From positions 62,001 through 126,000 of the forward strand of contig NZ_SJZJ01000007.1 in NCBI RefSeq assembly GCF_004337475.1: a stretch of 64,000 nucleotides of DNA, read 5' to 3'. The notes beneath the pieces were generated by a model. It was not told the origin of the DNA. It worked only from the letters and a program-made list of their open reading frames with translations, and did no database searches. The first letter of the stretch is position 1. The number at the start of each line of letters is the position of its first letter. This document shows, piece after piece, positions 39,658 through 47,616 of the stretch. The DNA is from Nocardioides jejuensis. GTDB lineage: Bacteria; Actinomycetota; Actinomycetes; Propionibacteriales; Nocardioidaceae. A program made the position numbers and the translations under genes.

Positions 39658-40302
39658 TCAGAGACCGCGCTGGCGCCCGGCAGCGATGACCCGGTACAGG
39701 TTGACCATGCGGGTGACCAGCAGGTCCACCGTGCTCGCAGTGGGTGCCTCGTCGCCGAGATCGCGCACCCAGTGCGCGATGACGTCGAACAGACCGCCGA
39801 TCAGCCCGATGGCGACGCCGTCGTCCTCCGGCCGGGACGGGTTGCCGAACTGTGCCCAGAGCCCCTCGACGAAGGCGGCCGCCGTCTGGCGGTTGGCTCG
39901 TCGCTGGAGCTCCGCCTCCGGAGTGATCGCGCTGCCCGCCCCGAAGGTCACCTGGGCGAACCGGACGTCGTCGACGAACGCGTGCGCGAAAGCCGAGAGG
40001 ATCCGCGGGGCCAGCTCCTCCTCGCTGCCGCCCTCGGTCGCGACCTGGGCGAGCTCGCCGAAGACCCGGTCGGAGATGCTCCGCAGCAGCGCCTCGTAGA
40101 GCTCGTCGCGACTCGCGAAGGTCTCGTAGAACGCCTTCGTGCCGACGTACGCGTGCTGGCAGAGCTGCTCGATCGAGGTCTTGGCGAAACCCTGCTGGGG
40201 GAAGAGATCGAGCCCTGCGTCGAGCAGCGCCTGGCGTCGCGACGCCTTCCGCTGCTCGGCATCGAGGCCGCGGATGATCCGGGGGCGCGGGGCGGTGGTC
40301 AT
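39658..40302 (-). CDS. TetR-family transcriptional regulator
   Basis: A 214-aa regulator. The helix-turn-helix is GFAKTSIEQLCQHAYVGTKA followed by FYETFASRDELYEALL. The C-terminal helical ligand-binding domain is divergent from that of the TetR at 38437. It lies upstream of, and on the same strand as, no obvious operon partner; its own downstream side is convergent with the coiled-coil gene. The secreted lipase gene begins to its right on the same strand. The regulated genes are unknown. Confidence 0.85.
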   Translation of the reverse strand: MTTAPRPRIIRGLDAEQRKASRRQALLDAGLDLFPQQGFAKTSIEQLCQHAYVGTKAFYETFASRDELYEALLRSISDRVFGELAQVATEGGSEEELAPRILSAFAHAFVDDVRFAQVTFGAGSAITPEAELQRRANRQTAAAFVEGLWAQFGNPSRPEDDGVAIGLIGGLFDVIAHWVRDLGDEAPTASTVDLLVTRMVNLYRVIAAGRQRGL

Positions 40303-40370
40303 GACAGGGCGAAGGCTACCCCGGCGATGGGGGTCTGCTCGTGGAGCCGGGGCAGCCTTCGGTCAGGGGG

Positions 40371-41219
40371 TCAGCCGTAGAACGGCATGGGGATGCACTG
40401 CACGGGCTGGGCGTTGGCCGGGTCCAGGGCGTTCTTCACGAGGGCGAAGACATTGGGGTCGGTGGCCTGGCCGACGTGCCCGGAGAAGTCGCTCGAGCAG
40501 ACGTCCTGGAGCACGATGTTGGTGACGTTCGGCGCCGGAGCGAGGATGCCGCTGGTGTAGGGCGTCACGACGGTGTCGTACTGGCTGACGATCGAGGTGT
40601 ACGTCGGGCCGGCAACAGTCACGCCGCCGGCGTTCAGGTCGGTGATGAAGCTGGAGTTCGGCGCGTACTCGTTGCACGCGATGCAGCCGCCGGCGTCGAG
40701 GATCGACCGGAAGCCGGTGAGGTCGGCGAGGGTCTGCAGGCCGTTGAGGCTGGTGCCCTGGAAGTTCGAGCCAAAGCCGACGAAGCGGTTGACGACCGCG
40801 CCGCCGCCCAGGAACTTCAGGTAGTAAGCCGGGACGGTGGTGCCCTCGGAGTGGCCCACGATGTCGACCTTGGGCGCGCCCGTGGTGGTGCGGACCTTGG
40901 TGACGAAGTCCCGCAGCTCGCCGGCGCTGGTGCGCATCGAGGCGAGTCCGCCGGAGTAGGAGCCGTAGTACGTCGTGCCGTACGTCTTGTGGAAGACGCA
41001 GTAACCGGCCTGCTGCAGCTGCGGTGCGAGCAGCGCGAAGTTGGTGTCCGAGTTGGTCCCCATGCCGTGCCAGAGGATCACGGGATCGGGGTGGGCAACC
41101 GACGGCTTGCACGACCAGTCGTTGACGCCGGACGACGTCGCGGCCTGGGCGGCGGGGGCTGTCAGGCCGGCAGTGGCGACCAGGCCGACGGTGACCAGAA
41201 GGCGGGCGAAAAGCTTCAT
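40371..41219 (-). CDS. Secreted lipase/esterase (alpha/beta-hydrolase, class 2 lipase type)
   Basis: A 282-aa protein with a clear Sec signal peptide (KLFARLLVTVGLVATAGLTA, cleavage after AQA near residue 26). The mature part has the oxyanion segment PVILWHGMG, the nucleophile elbow GHSEG, an Asp in QYDTVVTPY and a His in DFSGHVGQ. Four cysteines probably form disulfides. It resembles EstA/LipA-type triacylglycerol lipases of actinobacteria. ATG 41217-41219 has AAGGAG upstream. Confidence 0.85.
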   Translation of the reverse strand: MKLFARLLVTVGLVATAGLTAPAAQAATSSGVNDWSCKPSVAHPDPVILWHGMGTNSDTNFALLAPQLQQAGYCVFHKTYGTTYYGSYSGGLASMRTSAGELRDFVTKVRTTTGAPKVDIVGHSEGTTVPAYYLKFLGGGAVVNRFVGFGSNFQGTSLNGLQTLADLTGFRSILDAGGCIACNEYAPNSSFITDLNAGGVTVAGPTYTSIVSQYDTVVTPYTSGILAPAPNVTNIVLQDVCSSDFSGHVGQATDPNVFALVKNALDPANAQPVQCIPMPFYG

Positions 41220-41356
41220 CGAATCTCCTTGTGTGACGGGGGCCACTCATGAAAACACGATGACTTGTTAGAAACAAGACATCTTTTCCAAAGTTGTTCA
41301 CGGCCGCCTGTGTCGGCGCGCTTCTCCCGCGAGGCCCATCTCCGTACGCTCGTCGC

Positions 41357-41806
41357 ATGCGCATGCTGCTTCTCGGGACCCTCCTCGTTTTCGCCCTGTC
41401 GGCCTGCGGTGCCGACACGGGCGACACGGCGTCCTCCGCCGGTCCGACTGCCGCAGGCAGCAGCGCGTCGCCCGACAACGCCCTGGCCAAGGCGGCCGAA
41501 GAGCTCGCGAAGTCGGCCACGGACATCCCGACCGACATCCCGCCCCCGCCGGAGGTCCCGAGCGAGGAGCCGGCCCTGACGATCACCGCCGAGCCCAGCA
41601 AGTACGTCATCCCGACGCCGATCGACGAGACCTCCGACGACTGCTCGACGATCTGGCGGCCCGGCAAGACCCTGCCCTCGCCGTACGACGGATGCATGGA
41701 CAACTCCGGCCTCGTTGCTGCCGAGGGGCATGCGCGCAGCGGAGCGGTCTACTACGACTACCAGGGGCTCTGCGCTCGGGAGGGCGCCGCGATCCGCGCC
41801 TGCTGA
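41357..41806 (+). CDS. Hypothetical lipoprotein
   Basis: A 149-aa protein with a lipobox FALSAC at residues 12-17, then a Ser/Ala/Pro-rich linker and a C-terminal domain of about 70 residues with four Cys (DDCSTIW, DGCMDN, QGLCARE, terminal AC). ATG 41357 stands six nt after TACGCT, a leaderless start. No family is recognised. It ends just before a strong hairpin shared with the old downstream flank of tRNA-Thr. Confidence 0.7.
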   Translation: MRMLLLGTLLVFALSACGADTGDTASSAGPTAAGSSASPDNALAKAAEELAKSATDIPTDIPPPPEVPSEEPALTITAEPSKYVIPTPIDETSDDCSTIWRPGKTLPSPYDGCMDNSGLVAAEGHARSGAVYYDYQGLCAREGAAIRAC

Positions 41807-41817
41807 GCAGAAATGCA

Positions 41818-41846
41818 CGAAGCCCCGTCCGGTGGACGGGGCTTCG
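41818..41846. terminator. Bidirectional terminator; original tRNA-Thr terminator
   Basis: CGAAGCCCCGTCC (41818-41830) pairs perfectly with GGACGGGGCTTCG (41834-41846) over a 3-nt loop. On the minus strand it is followed by TGCATTTC. Before element insertion it would have stood directly after the tRNA gene. Confidence 0.8.
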
Positions 41847-41849
41847 TCG

Positions 41850-41894
41850 TGGAGCCACCTGTCAGATTCGAACTGACGACCTGCTCATTACGAG
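41850..41894. other. attL: 45-bp copy of the tRNA-Thr 3' half
   Basis: Identical over 45 bp to 48764-48808. It covers CCA, acceptor, T arm, variable loop, anticodon 3' stem and the anticodon loop of the tRNA, but the rest of a tRNA is missing here. Confidence 0.92.
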
Positions 41895-41966
41895 ACCGTC
41901 CGGAGCCTTAAGTTGAGCGGAAGGCGCCGGCCTTCGGCGTGCGTGTGATGCGCTGGCTCCCGGGGT

Positions 41967-41986
41967 CTGGGGTGCGCCGGGGGTGC
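41967..41986 (+). repeat. Left copy of 20-bp element-end repeat (arm-type site candidate)
   Basis: CTGGGGTGCGCCGGGGGTGC, 73 bp inside attL. The exact same sequence stands at 48660-48679 in the same orientation, 85 bp inside the other end. Confidence 0.7.
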
Positions 41987-42207
41987 ATGAAATCGAGGTC
42001 GGGTACGCCGCGGAGGGTGAGGCTTCGGGGCGGCCCCGGAGGTGTCGCACGTCGTCTTCCGCGGTGGTGATCTGAGCGGACCGTGACCGCTGGGGCGAAG
42101 TGGTCTGAGCTGGCGCCTGGTCTCCGTCGTCACCAGCCCTGAGGGGTGGGGTGCGCGGAGGGACCGGGCGCCAGCCCGCATGCCCGGAGCGCGGGGCCCC
42201 GCCCCGC

Positions 42208-42226
42208 GGCGCGCCGCAGGCGCGCC
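42208..42226. repeat. GGCGCGCC palindrome pair
   Basis: GGCGCGCC-GCA-GGCGCGCC, itself preceded by a GCGGGGCCCCGC palindrome. It forms a strong hairpin in either strand. Role unknown: terminator or single-strand origin are possibilities. Confidence 0.5.
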
Positions 42227-42563
42227 CTTGACCAAGGAGAGGAAGTTCTTAACCGCCCGCACTCCGAGTCGCGGACTCCGAGTAAGACACGGCTCGTGTG
42301 CTGCCTGACTCCGCTTGACAGGTGGTATGCCGGCGCAGTCCGATTCGTTGCTGGTGCGAGGCGGGTGCCCGCCATCACGAGCGTTGCAGGCCGGCGCGAC
42401 GGCCCCGCTCCGCCTCTGGAAGCTTGAGCCGGCAACACCAAGTGTCGCTCACTCTTGATATTCCGTCACGTGCATCCCATGGCACATGCAATTATGTCGC
42501 GTCTTTCCCGTCGGGCCCGTCGTCGGCGGGTCCTTACTTATGTGACGAATCGGATGTACTGAC

Positions 42564-44453
42564 TTGAGAACAACATTGGCGAGGATCGCCACTGCTCTGC
42601 TGGCTTTCGCTGCTTTGGTATTGGTTGGAGTCTCCGCGCGTCCCGCGGAGGCGCTGGCGTCTGCAGGCGGCGGATTCCGGCCTATCACCGCCTTCCGGCT
42701 GGCCTACACGTCGGACGGTACAGGCGGATACTCGACCCCAATCGGCGCAGGTGTCACCCGCTCGTACCAGATCCTTGGGAAGGGAGGAATCCCCACCAGC
42801 GACGTGTCGGCCGTCGTTGTTGACGTCGCTGTCTTCGATGCGACGGCCGACTCGGGCATCCGGGTATGGAACTACGACGCCTCGATGCCCTCGGCCACGA
42901 TGCTGCGGTTTGGCCCTTCGATGGACCGCAGTAACACCGTCATCGTCCCGGTGGGGCCTTCCGGCAAGATCTCGATGTGGAACCAGAGTGGCGCCGCCAA
43001 GTACAACATTGATGTCCAGGGCTACTTCACGTCTACGTCGGACAGTTCCACGACGGGTGGCTTTACGCCCGTGGCGCCGTTTGTTCGAGTGGTCGATTCG
43101 GGGCAGCTCGGCATTAGCGACACGAACCTTGTGGCGAACAAGGACTACGACGTCCAGGTGACCGGTGGTCAGATTCCTTCGACCGCCACCGCAGTGTTCG
43201 CCAATGTCAAGGTGGGCGGCGGCGGAGGTGCCGACGGCGGCCTGAGGCTAGGCCCTGGCGGTACCGATATTTCCACCCTGCCTGCCGCTGTGAACTTCCA
43301 GGGGTCCGGTTGGACCGACTCAGGAGTCACGATCAAGCTTTCGTCGACCGGAAAGCTTCGCGTCCGCAACGCGACGGTAGGTGCATCCCCGTACATCTAC
43401 ATCGACGTCGAAGGCTATTTCGAGGGCAGCGGGACTGGAGGGGGTGGATTCAAGCCGCTGGCGCAGGGCCTGATTTCGGACACGATCATCCCCGCAGGGC
43501 AGAAGCTATTCATTAGTCCTGAGGGCATGGGCGGCCTACCGACGGACGGTTCGCTCGGTACGATCGCCGGAACGGTGACTGTCCTCAACTGGGGTGGCGC
43601 TGGCGGCGTGAGTGTGTCGCCTACTGCAGATCAGGCGATCAGCAGCACGAACCTGTCCTGGAACGGCACGATGTCGCCCTCGGCGGGCATTTCGACGACC
43701 GCACTTATCGGCACCGATCCTGACGGTACGCGCTTTGAGATCTCCAACTCGAGCCCTGATTCAGTGCTTGTTCGCATTGCAGCCCAGGGCTACTTCGTTC
43801 GGGACGGATTCGTGGACCCGCCGGCACCCGAGGCCTCCGAGGCAGGCAATGTGGATCCCTCCCATGGTGTCCCTGCATCGACCACGGTTGACTTGCCTGC
43901 CGACCAGGAGTGCATCGACTCAACCGACTACGCCGGAGACAAGTCGGACCCCGACTATCAGCAGTTCGTGCGCGACGAGTGCACGTACACGGTCGACACA
44001 TCCGCGACCTCGACGCTGACTAACGATTTCACACCGTCGGAAGCTCGGCTCACCGCGCGCGATGGCACGTCTCTGGCCTACGCGTCTCGGAACCACCCAG
44101 TGGCCGCGGTTGTCTACGCCCAGTCGACCCACGGTAAGACCAACACGTGGAAGGTCGAGCACGAGGTGAAGGCCTACTATGACGCGGATGGACGCGTCTG
44201 GTCAGACAAGACCATGTACGGCAAGCGGGGATACCACAATTGTGGCGAGGTGTACTCGTACGGCGCCTCGATCTCGACCGTGCGCTGCGATGAGGTCTAT
44301 CGCGACGACCTCTACAGCCAGTGGGGACATCCGATCTCGGAGTACTACAAGTTCAAGCGGTCCTTGTTCTTCAAGGGATTCCCCATGAGCCGAGTCGATA
44401 TGATCCACGTGAACTGCTATCCGTCCGGCGAGTGCTACTCGCACAAGGATTGA
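42564..44453 (+). CDS. Large secreted cargo protein: three '…DVQGYF' modules plus Cys-containing C-terminal domain
   Basis: A 629-aa exported protein. The signal peptide (IATALLAFAALVLVGVSA) is probably cleaved after AEA. Residues about 32-155, 160-290 and 295-425 are three related beta-rich modules, each ending with YNIDVQGYF, YIDVEGYF or RIAAQGYF, the surface module common in actinobacterial exoproteins. A Pro/Glu linker leads to a unique ~175-residue C-terminal domain with six Cys and many Tyr/His (for example GYHNCGEVYSYG and HVNCYPSGECYSH). The only usable starts are TTG 42564 or TTG 42576. GC is visibly lower than in neighbouring genes. Function unknown. Confidence 0.7.
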   Translation: MRTTLARIATALLAFAALVLVGVSARPAEALASAGGGFRPITAFRLAYTSDGTGGYSTPIGAGVTRSYQILGKGGIPTSDVSAVVVDVAVFDATADSGIRVWNYDASMPSATMLRFGPSMDRSNTVIVPVGPSGKISMWNQSGAAKYNIDVQGYFTSTSDSSTTGGFTPVAPFVRVVDSGQLGISDTNLVANKDYDVQVTGGQIPSTATAVFANVKVGGGGGADGGLRLGPGGTDISTLPAAVNFQGSGWTDSGVTIKLSSTGKLRVRNATVGASPYIYIDVEGYFEGSGTGGGGFKPLAQGLISDTIIPAGQKLFISPEGMGGLPTDGSLGTIAGTVTVLNWGGAGGVSVSPTADQAISSTNLSWNGTMSPSAGISTTALIGTDPDGTRFEISNSSPDSVLVRIAAQGYFVRDGFVDPPAPEASEAGNVDPSHGVPASTTVDLPADQECIDSTDYAGDKSDPDYQQFVRDECTYTVDTSATSTLTNDFTPSEARLTARDGTSLAYASRNHPVAAVVYAQSTHGKTNTWKVEHEVKAYYDADGRVWSDKTMYGKRGYHNCGEVYSYGASISTVRCDEVYRDDLYSQWGHPISEYYKFKRSLFFKGFPMSRVDMIHVNCYPSGECYSHKD

Positions 44454-44462
44454 GGGATCACG

Positions 44463-44711
44463 ATGTCTGCCGTGACCAATAGGCGCGCACCCGGGCTGCT
44501 GACCGTTGCCCTCTGGGGCCTAGGGATCTTGGCCGGGTCGATGCTGCCAGGCGGGGGACTTGCCGTTGCAGCGGTGTCGGTCGTAACCACCTTTCGATCG
44601 GCTCCGCTCAAGGTCCGGTTGGCCCTGCTTGCGGTCGGTGTGCTGACTGCATTCCTCCAGGTCAGCATCCTGCTGCCCGCATCGGCACCCACCCTTACTC
44701 GCATCCAGTAG
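44463..44711 (+). CDS. Small membrane protein next to the secreted cargo
   Basis: An 82-aa protein with hydrophobic segments at about 11-28, 30-42 and 50-72. It starts nine bp after the cargo stop with GAGGG upstream, so it is co-transcribed with it. No homologue is recognised. The arrangement resembles an effector with a membrane immunity or export partner, but nothing in the sequence proves this. Confidence 0.6.
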   Translation: MSAVTNRRAPGLLTVALWGLGILAGSMLPGGGLAVAAVSVVTTFRSAPLKVRLALLAVGVLTAFLQVSILLPASAPTLTRIQ

Positions 44712-44728
44712 CTAGTCGGTCGCGCACG

Positions 44729-44758
44729 AGAGGCCCCCGCCAAAAGGTGGGGGCCTCT
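44729..44758. terminator. Terminator after the cargo operon
   Basis: AGAGGCCCCC (44729-44738) pairs with GGGGGCCTCT (44749-44758). The stem is extended by GCC/GGT around an AAAA loop. It separates the cargo genes from the convergent HTH gene. Confidence 0.8.
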
Positions 44759-44826
44759 GGTGTCTCGGTCCGTCGGATGTTGGTCTGGCGCTCAGCCGCT
44801 GGGCGGGGGCAATGGGGGCAAGGCGA

Positions 44827-45549
44827 TCAGGCGATGCTGCCGATATTGGCTACGACCTCGTCGACGAGGTCGTGCGCGCGGGCAAGTTCGCGGGGTCCGC
44901 CGTGTTCGGCCAGATCGGCCGCGAGTAGGAGGCGGCTCAGGCGCAGTGGGCGCTCGGGAGCAACGTGGAGGATCACGTTGGGCCGCTCCCCGGGTCGCGG
45001 TTCCTCGAGCCAGTGTCGTGCGATCAGCGGTTCGACGTCGTGGCTGGCGACGTACCCCTCGACGAGCGACATGTCCTCTATGGAGCTCTGCTCCACCGAC
45101 AGTCCCGAGAGCAGGATAAGCGGATCCTCGCGAAGGCCGCCTAGGTCTGCCGGCGCGGCCGAGAGCTGGAGCCGGTCGCCGCGCCAGCTGAGCCAGGCGA
45201 AGAGGTCCGCATGGTCACGGTTGGCGAGCGCGCGTCGAATGCGTGCCGAAGCGCGCCAGCGGGAGGAGGCGCTGATCCGTTCGGCGCGCTCGCGCAGTGG
45301 CTCTGCCTCGCGGGATGCCGGGTCGTCGACGACCGGGTCGACGTCGAGCTCGAGCAGGCTTGCCCAGACCGACCGGGGGTCGACGGGTCGGCCGCGCTGT
45401 GGGCGAGGCGCAGGCCCGGCGGGGAGGTCGACCAGCCAGCGGCCGCCGATCTTCTCGGCGCGGATCTGGCCGGCGTCGATGCGCTGGCGTACGCGGCCCT
45501 CGGAGACGCCGAGGCGTTCAGCTGCCTGTCGTACCGAGAGCTGAGCCAT
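44827..45549 (-). CDS. HTH_17/excisionase-type DNA-binding protein of the element
   Basis: A 240-aa protein. The first ~45 residues are a helix-turn-helix of the excisionase/MerR kind (LSVRQAAERLGVSEGRVRQR … RWLVDLP). A Pro/Arg linker follows, then a ~170-residue C-terminal region with no known motif (for example RAERISASSRWRASARIRRA; SLVEGYVASHDVEPL). It probably regulates the element. ATG 45547-45549 is seven nt after TAGCAT (complement of 45557-45562), a leaderless start; the ATG two codons upstream is less likely. The small dyad CTAACG-N4-CGTTAG lies directly upstream. Confidence 0.68.
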   Translation of the reverse strand: MAQLSVRQAAERLGVSEGRVRQRIDAGQIRAEKIGGRWLVDLPAGPAPRPQRGRPVDPRSVWASLLELDVDPVVDDPASREAEPLRERAERISASSRWRASARIRRALANRDHADLFAWLSWRGDRLQLSAAPADLGGLREDPLILLSGLSVEQSSIEDMSLVEGYVASHDVEPLIARHWLEEPRPGERPNVILHVAPERPLRLSRLLLAADLAEHGGPRELARAHDLVDEVVANIGSIA

Positions 45550-45559
45550 ATTCATAATG

Positions 45560-45575
45560 CTAACGCTTTCGTTAG
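45560..45575. promoter_or_regulatory. Small dyad at the promoter of the element HTH gene
   Basis: CTAACG-CTTT-CGTTAG, perfect 6-4-6. It overlaps the TAGCAT -10 box. Probable autoregulatory site. Confidence 0.55.
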
Positions 45576-45847
45576 GTTTATGAAATTGCCGACGGGGGAC
45601 GCCTGCCAGGCCGATCGGGCGGTTATCCACAGGCAGATCGATCAGACGCGTCCGGTCACGATCGGTACTGGTTGGCGCTGGTTGTTGCTTAACGATGCTT
45701 GCTGCTGTTTCAAACCGTCTCGCTGTGTTGCTACACGGGCGAGGACCCCCGCAAGAGATTCGGGGGTGCGCTGTAGCGCTAAGCGCAGGCTGGGTGCACG
45801 GTATTGGCGCATTCCCGGCAACCCGACTCGGAGGGTGGTGGCACGCG
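45576..45847. other. Gene-free region before rep; candidate replication origin
   Basis: About 270 bp between the divergent HTH and rep genes. It includes TTATCCACAGG near 45625, the hairpin ACCCCCG-N9-CGGGGGT (45745-45767) and a run of GCGCT/AGCGC repeats (45769-45787). A double-strand origin for rolling-circle replication would be expected near here, but no nick site can be assigned by eye. Confidence 0.4.
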
Positions 45848-47413
45848 ATGGGCGTTGGATCTCGCAGTGACGTGATCTCCCTGCTGCCTCGACTGCTGCC
45901 CGATGCGTTACCCGGCCTGGGCGGCGAACCGCTCCCCGACGTCCCGGCACTGAGCGGGGCCGAGCAGGACCGGTTCCTCGAGCAGCTCCGCTCCCAGTCG
46001 GTCGGTGACTTCGCCGATGCGCTGGCCAAGGTCGGTGGCTGCTCCCACCCGGTCCGGCTCGTCGGCTCCTCGATGCGGGTCGACGCCGCTACCGGCGAGG
46101 TCGTCGCGTCGTTTGCGAGCAAGGATCAGGAGCTCGGGGTCGTCTACATCCCGTGCGGCAACCGTCGTACGTCGAAGTGCCCCGCGTGCGCGTGGGTCTA
46201 CGCCGGCGACACCTACTGGCTGATCAAGACCGGCATCTGCGGCGGCCGCACCGTCCCGGACCGGGTGGCTGAGAACCCGATGGTCTTCGCGACCTTCACC
46301 GCCCCCTCCTTCGGCGCAGTCCATGGCCGGCGCGACGCCGGGGCCTGCCGACCCCGCCGCGGTGAGTGCGAGCACGGCCGACCGCTCGGCTGCCACCGTC
46401 ACCACGCCGAGGACGACGAACTCCTCGGGCAGCCGCTGTGCCGCGACTGCTACGACTACACCTCGCACCTGATCTGGCAGTGGCACGCCGGGGAGCTGTG
46501 GCAGCGGTTCAACATGGCCATCAAGCGCGCCGTCGCCAAGCACCTCGGGGTCGCTGGCTCGAAGGTCACCAAGCACGCCTGCGTGCAGTACGGCAAGGTC
46601 GCCGAGCTCCAGGCCCGCGGCGCGATCCACTTCCACGCACTGATCCGCCTCGACGGCCCCAAGACCACCCGCGGCTACGAGCCCGCCCCGGCCGGCATTG
46701 ACGCCGCCGGCCTCGGTGAGCTGATCAAGGAAGCCGCAGCCTCGGTCCGGCTCGAGGTGCCCGGCGCAACACCCGACGACGTCCGCCGCGTCCTCGCCTT
46801 CGGCGCCCAGATCGATGTCCGCACCGTCCACCCCGGCAACCGCGAGGACGACCCCGACGGACCGCTCACCGCAAACCAGGTCGCGAAGTACGTCGCCAAA
46901 TACGCCTCCAAGGCAGCCTCCGACGACGCCAAGAACAACGACCACTTCCAGCGCCTCCGCGCCACCGCCTACGCGCTCGCCGAGCGGACCCGCGACGCCG
47001 CAGAAGAGTGGCGCGCCCAAGGCGAGACGCCGCCGCGCTACGGCGAGATGTCGCGGTGGGCGCATGAGCTCGGCTACCACGGCCACTTCGCCAGCAAGTC
47101 CCACGTCTGGGGCCTCACCCGCACCCAACTCCGCCGTGCGCGGCAGCGGGTCCGGATCCTCGAGGAGCAGGCCCGCCGAACCGGCGAAGTGCTGGACCTC
47201 GCCGCCCGGGAGGCCGAGCTCTACGCCAAGGAAGCCGTCGAGGACGAGACGACCGTCGTGATCGCCGAGTGGCAGTACGCCGGCACGGGCTGGGCCAACG
47301 ATGCCCAAACCACCCTTGCCATCGCCTCCGCGGCCGCCGCCCGTGAGTACGCCCGCGAGGAAGCAGCGGAACGCAGGACCACCCACAACAACTCGGAGAA
47401 GGGAACACGGTGA
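45848..47413 (+). CDS. RepSA-like replication initiator (HUH rolling-circle type)
   Basis: A 521-aa protein. Zinc-like Cys clusters stand early (PCGNRRTSKCPACAW; CRPRRGECEHGRPLGCHRHH). The HUH motif is GAIHFHALIRL at about 259-269, and the tyrosine motif is VAKYVAKYASK at about 346-355. This is the order of Streptomyces pSAM2 RepSA/RepA proteins that nick the element's origin after excision. ATG 45848 is used with GGAGG 13 nt upstream; earlier in-frame starts lie in the presumed origin. It is followed directly by xis and int. Confidence 0.85.
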   Translation: MGVGSRSDVISLLPRLLPDALPGLGGEPLPDVPALSGAEQDRFLEQLRSQSVGDFADALAKVGGCSHPVRLVGSSMRVDAATGEVVASFASKDQELGVVYIPCGNRRTSKCPACAWVYAGDTYWLIKTGICGGRTVPDRVAENPMVFATFTAPSFGAVHGRRDAGACRPRRGECEHGRPLGCHRHHAEDDELLGQPLCRDCYDYTSHLIWQWHAGELWQRFNMAIKRAVAKHLGVAGSKVTKHACVQYGKVAELQARGAIHFHALIRLDGPKTTRGYEPAPAGIDAAGLGELIKEAAASVRLEVPGATPDDVRRVLAFGAQIDVRTVHPGNREDDPDGPLTANQVAKYVAKYASKAASDDAKNNDHFQRLRATAYALAERTRDAAEEWRAQGETPPRYGEMSRWAHELGYHGHFASKSHVWGLTRTQLRRARQRVRILEEQARRTGEVLDLAAREAELYAKEAVEDETTVVIAEWQYAGTGWANDAQTTLAIASAAAAREYAREEAAERRTTHNNSEKGTR

Positions 47414-47616
47414 TGAAGAAGCCAGAAGGAAGCGCAGAAGGCCTGACGTTCATGCTGACCACCAGCGAGGTGGCCAAGCGGCTGCAGGTCTCGCCGTCGA
47501 CGCTGTCGCGCTGGCGGGCAACCGGCATCGGACCGAAGGTCTACTGGATCAGCCAGGGCTCGCCCCGCTACCGCGAGGACGACGTGATGGCGTGGCTCGA
47601 GGGATTGTCGGTGTGA
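47413..47616 (+). CDS. xis: Excisionase (HTH, Xis)
   Basis: A 67-aa protein with a winged helix of the MerR/Xis kind: LTTSEVAKRLQVSPSTLSRW, then RYREDDVMAWLE. It steers integrase to excision. ATG 47413 has AAGGGA eight nt upstream; a GTG one codon earlier is also possible. It shares bases with the rep stop and overlaps int (GTGA), forming one rep–xis–int transcript. Confidence 0.87.
   Translation: MKKPEGSAEGLTFMLTTSEVAKRLQVSPSTLSRWRATGIGPKVYWISQGSPRYREDDVMAWLEGLSV

Larger units (their letters stand above)
41895..42563. other. Gene-free left end of the element
   Basis: 669 bp without a convincing gene. It holds a 20-bp repeat at 41967-41986 that recurs at 48660-48679, a palindrome-rich core (GCGGGGCCCCGC at 42191-42202; GGCGCGCC-GCA-GGCGCGCC at 42208-42226) and two copies of ACTCCGAGT near 42260-42280. 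The last ~140 bp are AT-richer and should hold the promoter of the cargo genes. Confidence 0.55.

Noticed and set aside
41850-41894. A second tRNA gene
   Set aside because: Only the 3' 45 nt are present; the 5' acceptor strand, D arm and 5' anticodon stem are missing. It is the attL copy.
42130-42441. Minus-strand gene of 103 aa in the left end of the element
   Set aside because: Arg/Ala/Gly-rich translation over palindromic DNA, no ribosome site and no recognisable motif.
44827-45549. MerR-family metal regulator
   Set aside because: Only the short excisionase-like HTH is present; no Cys-containing effector domain or MerR dimerisation helix.
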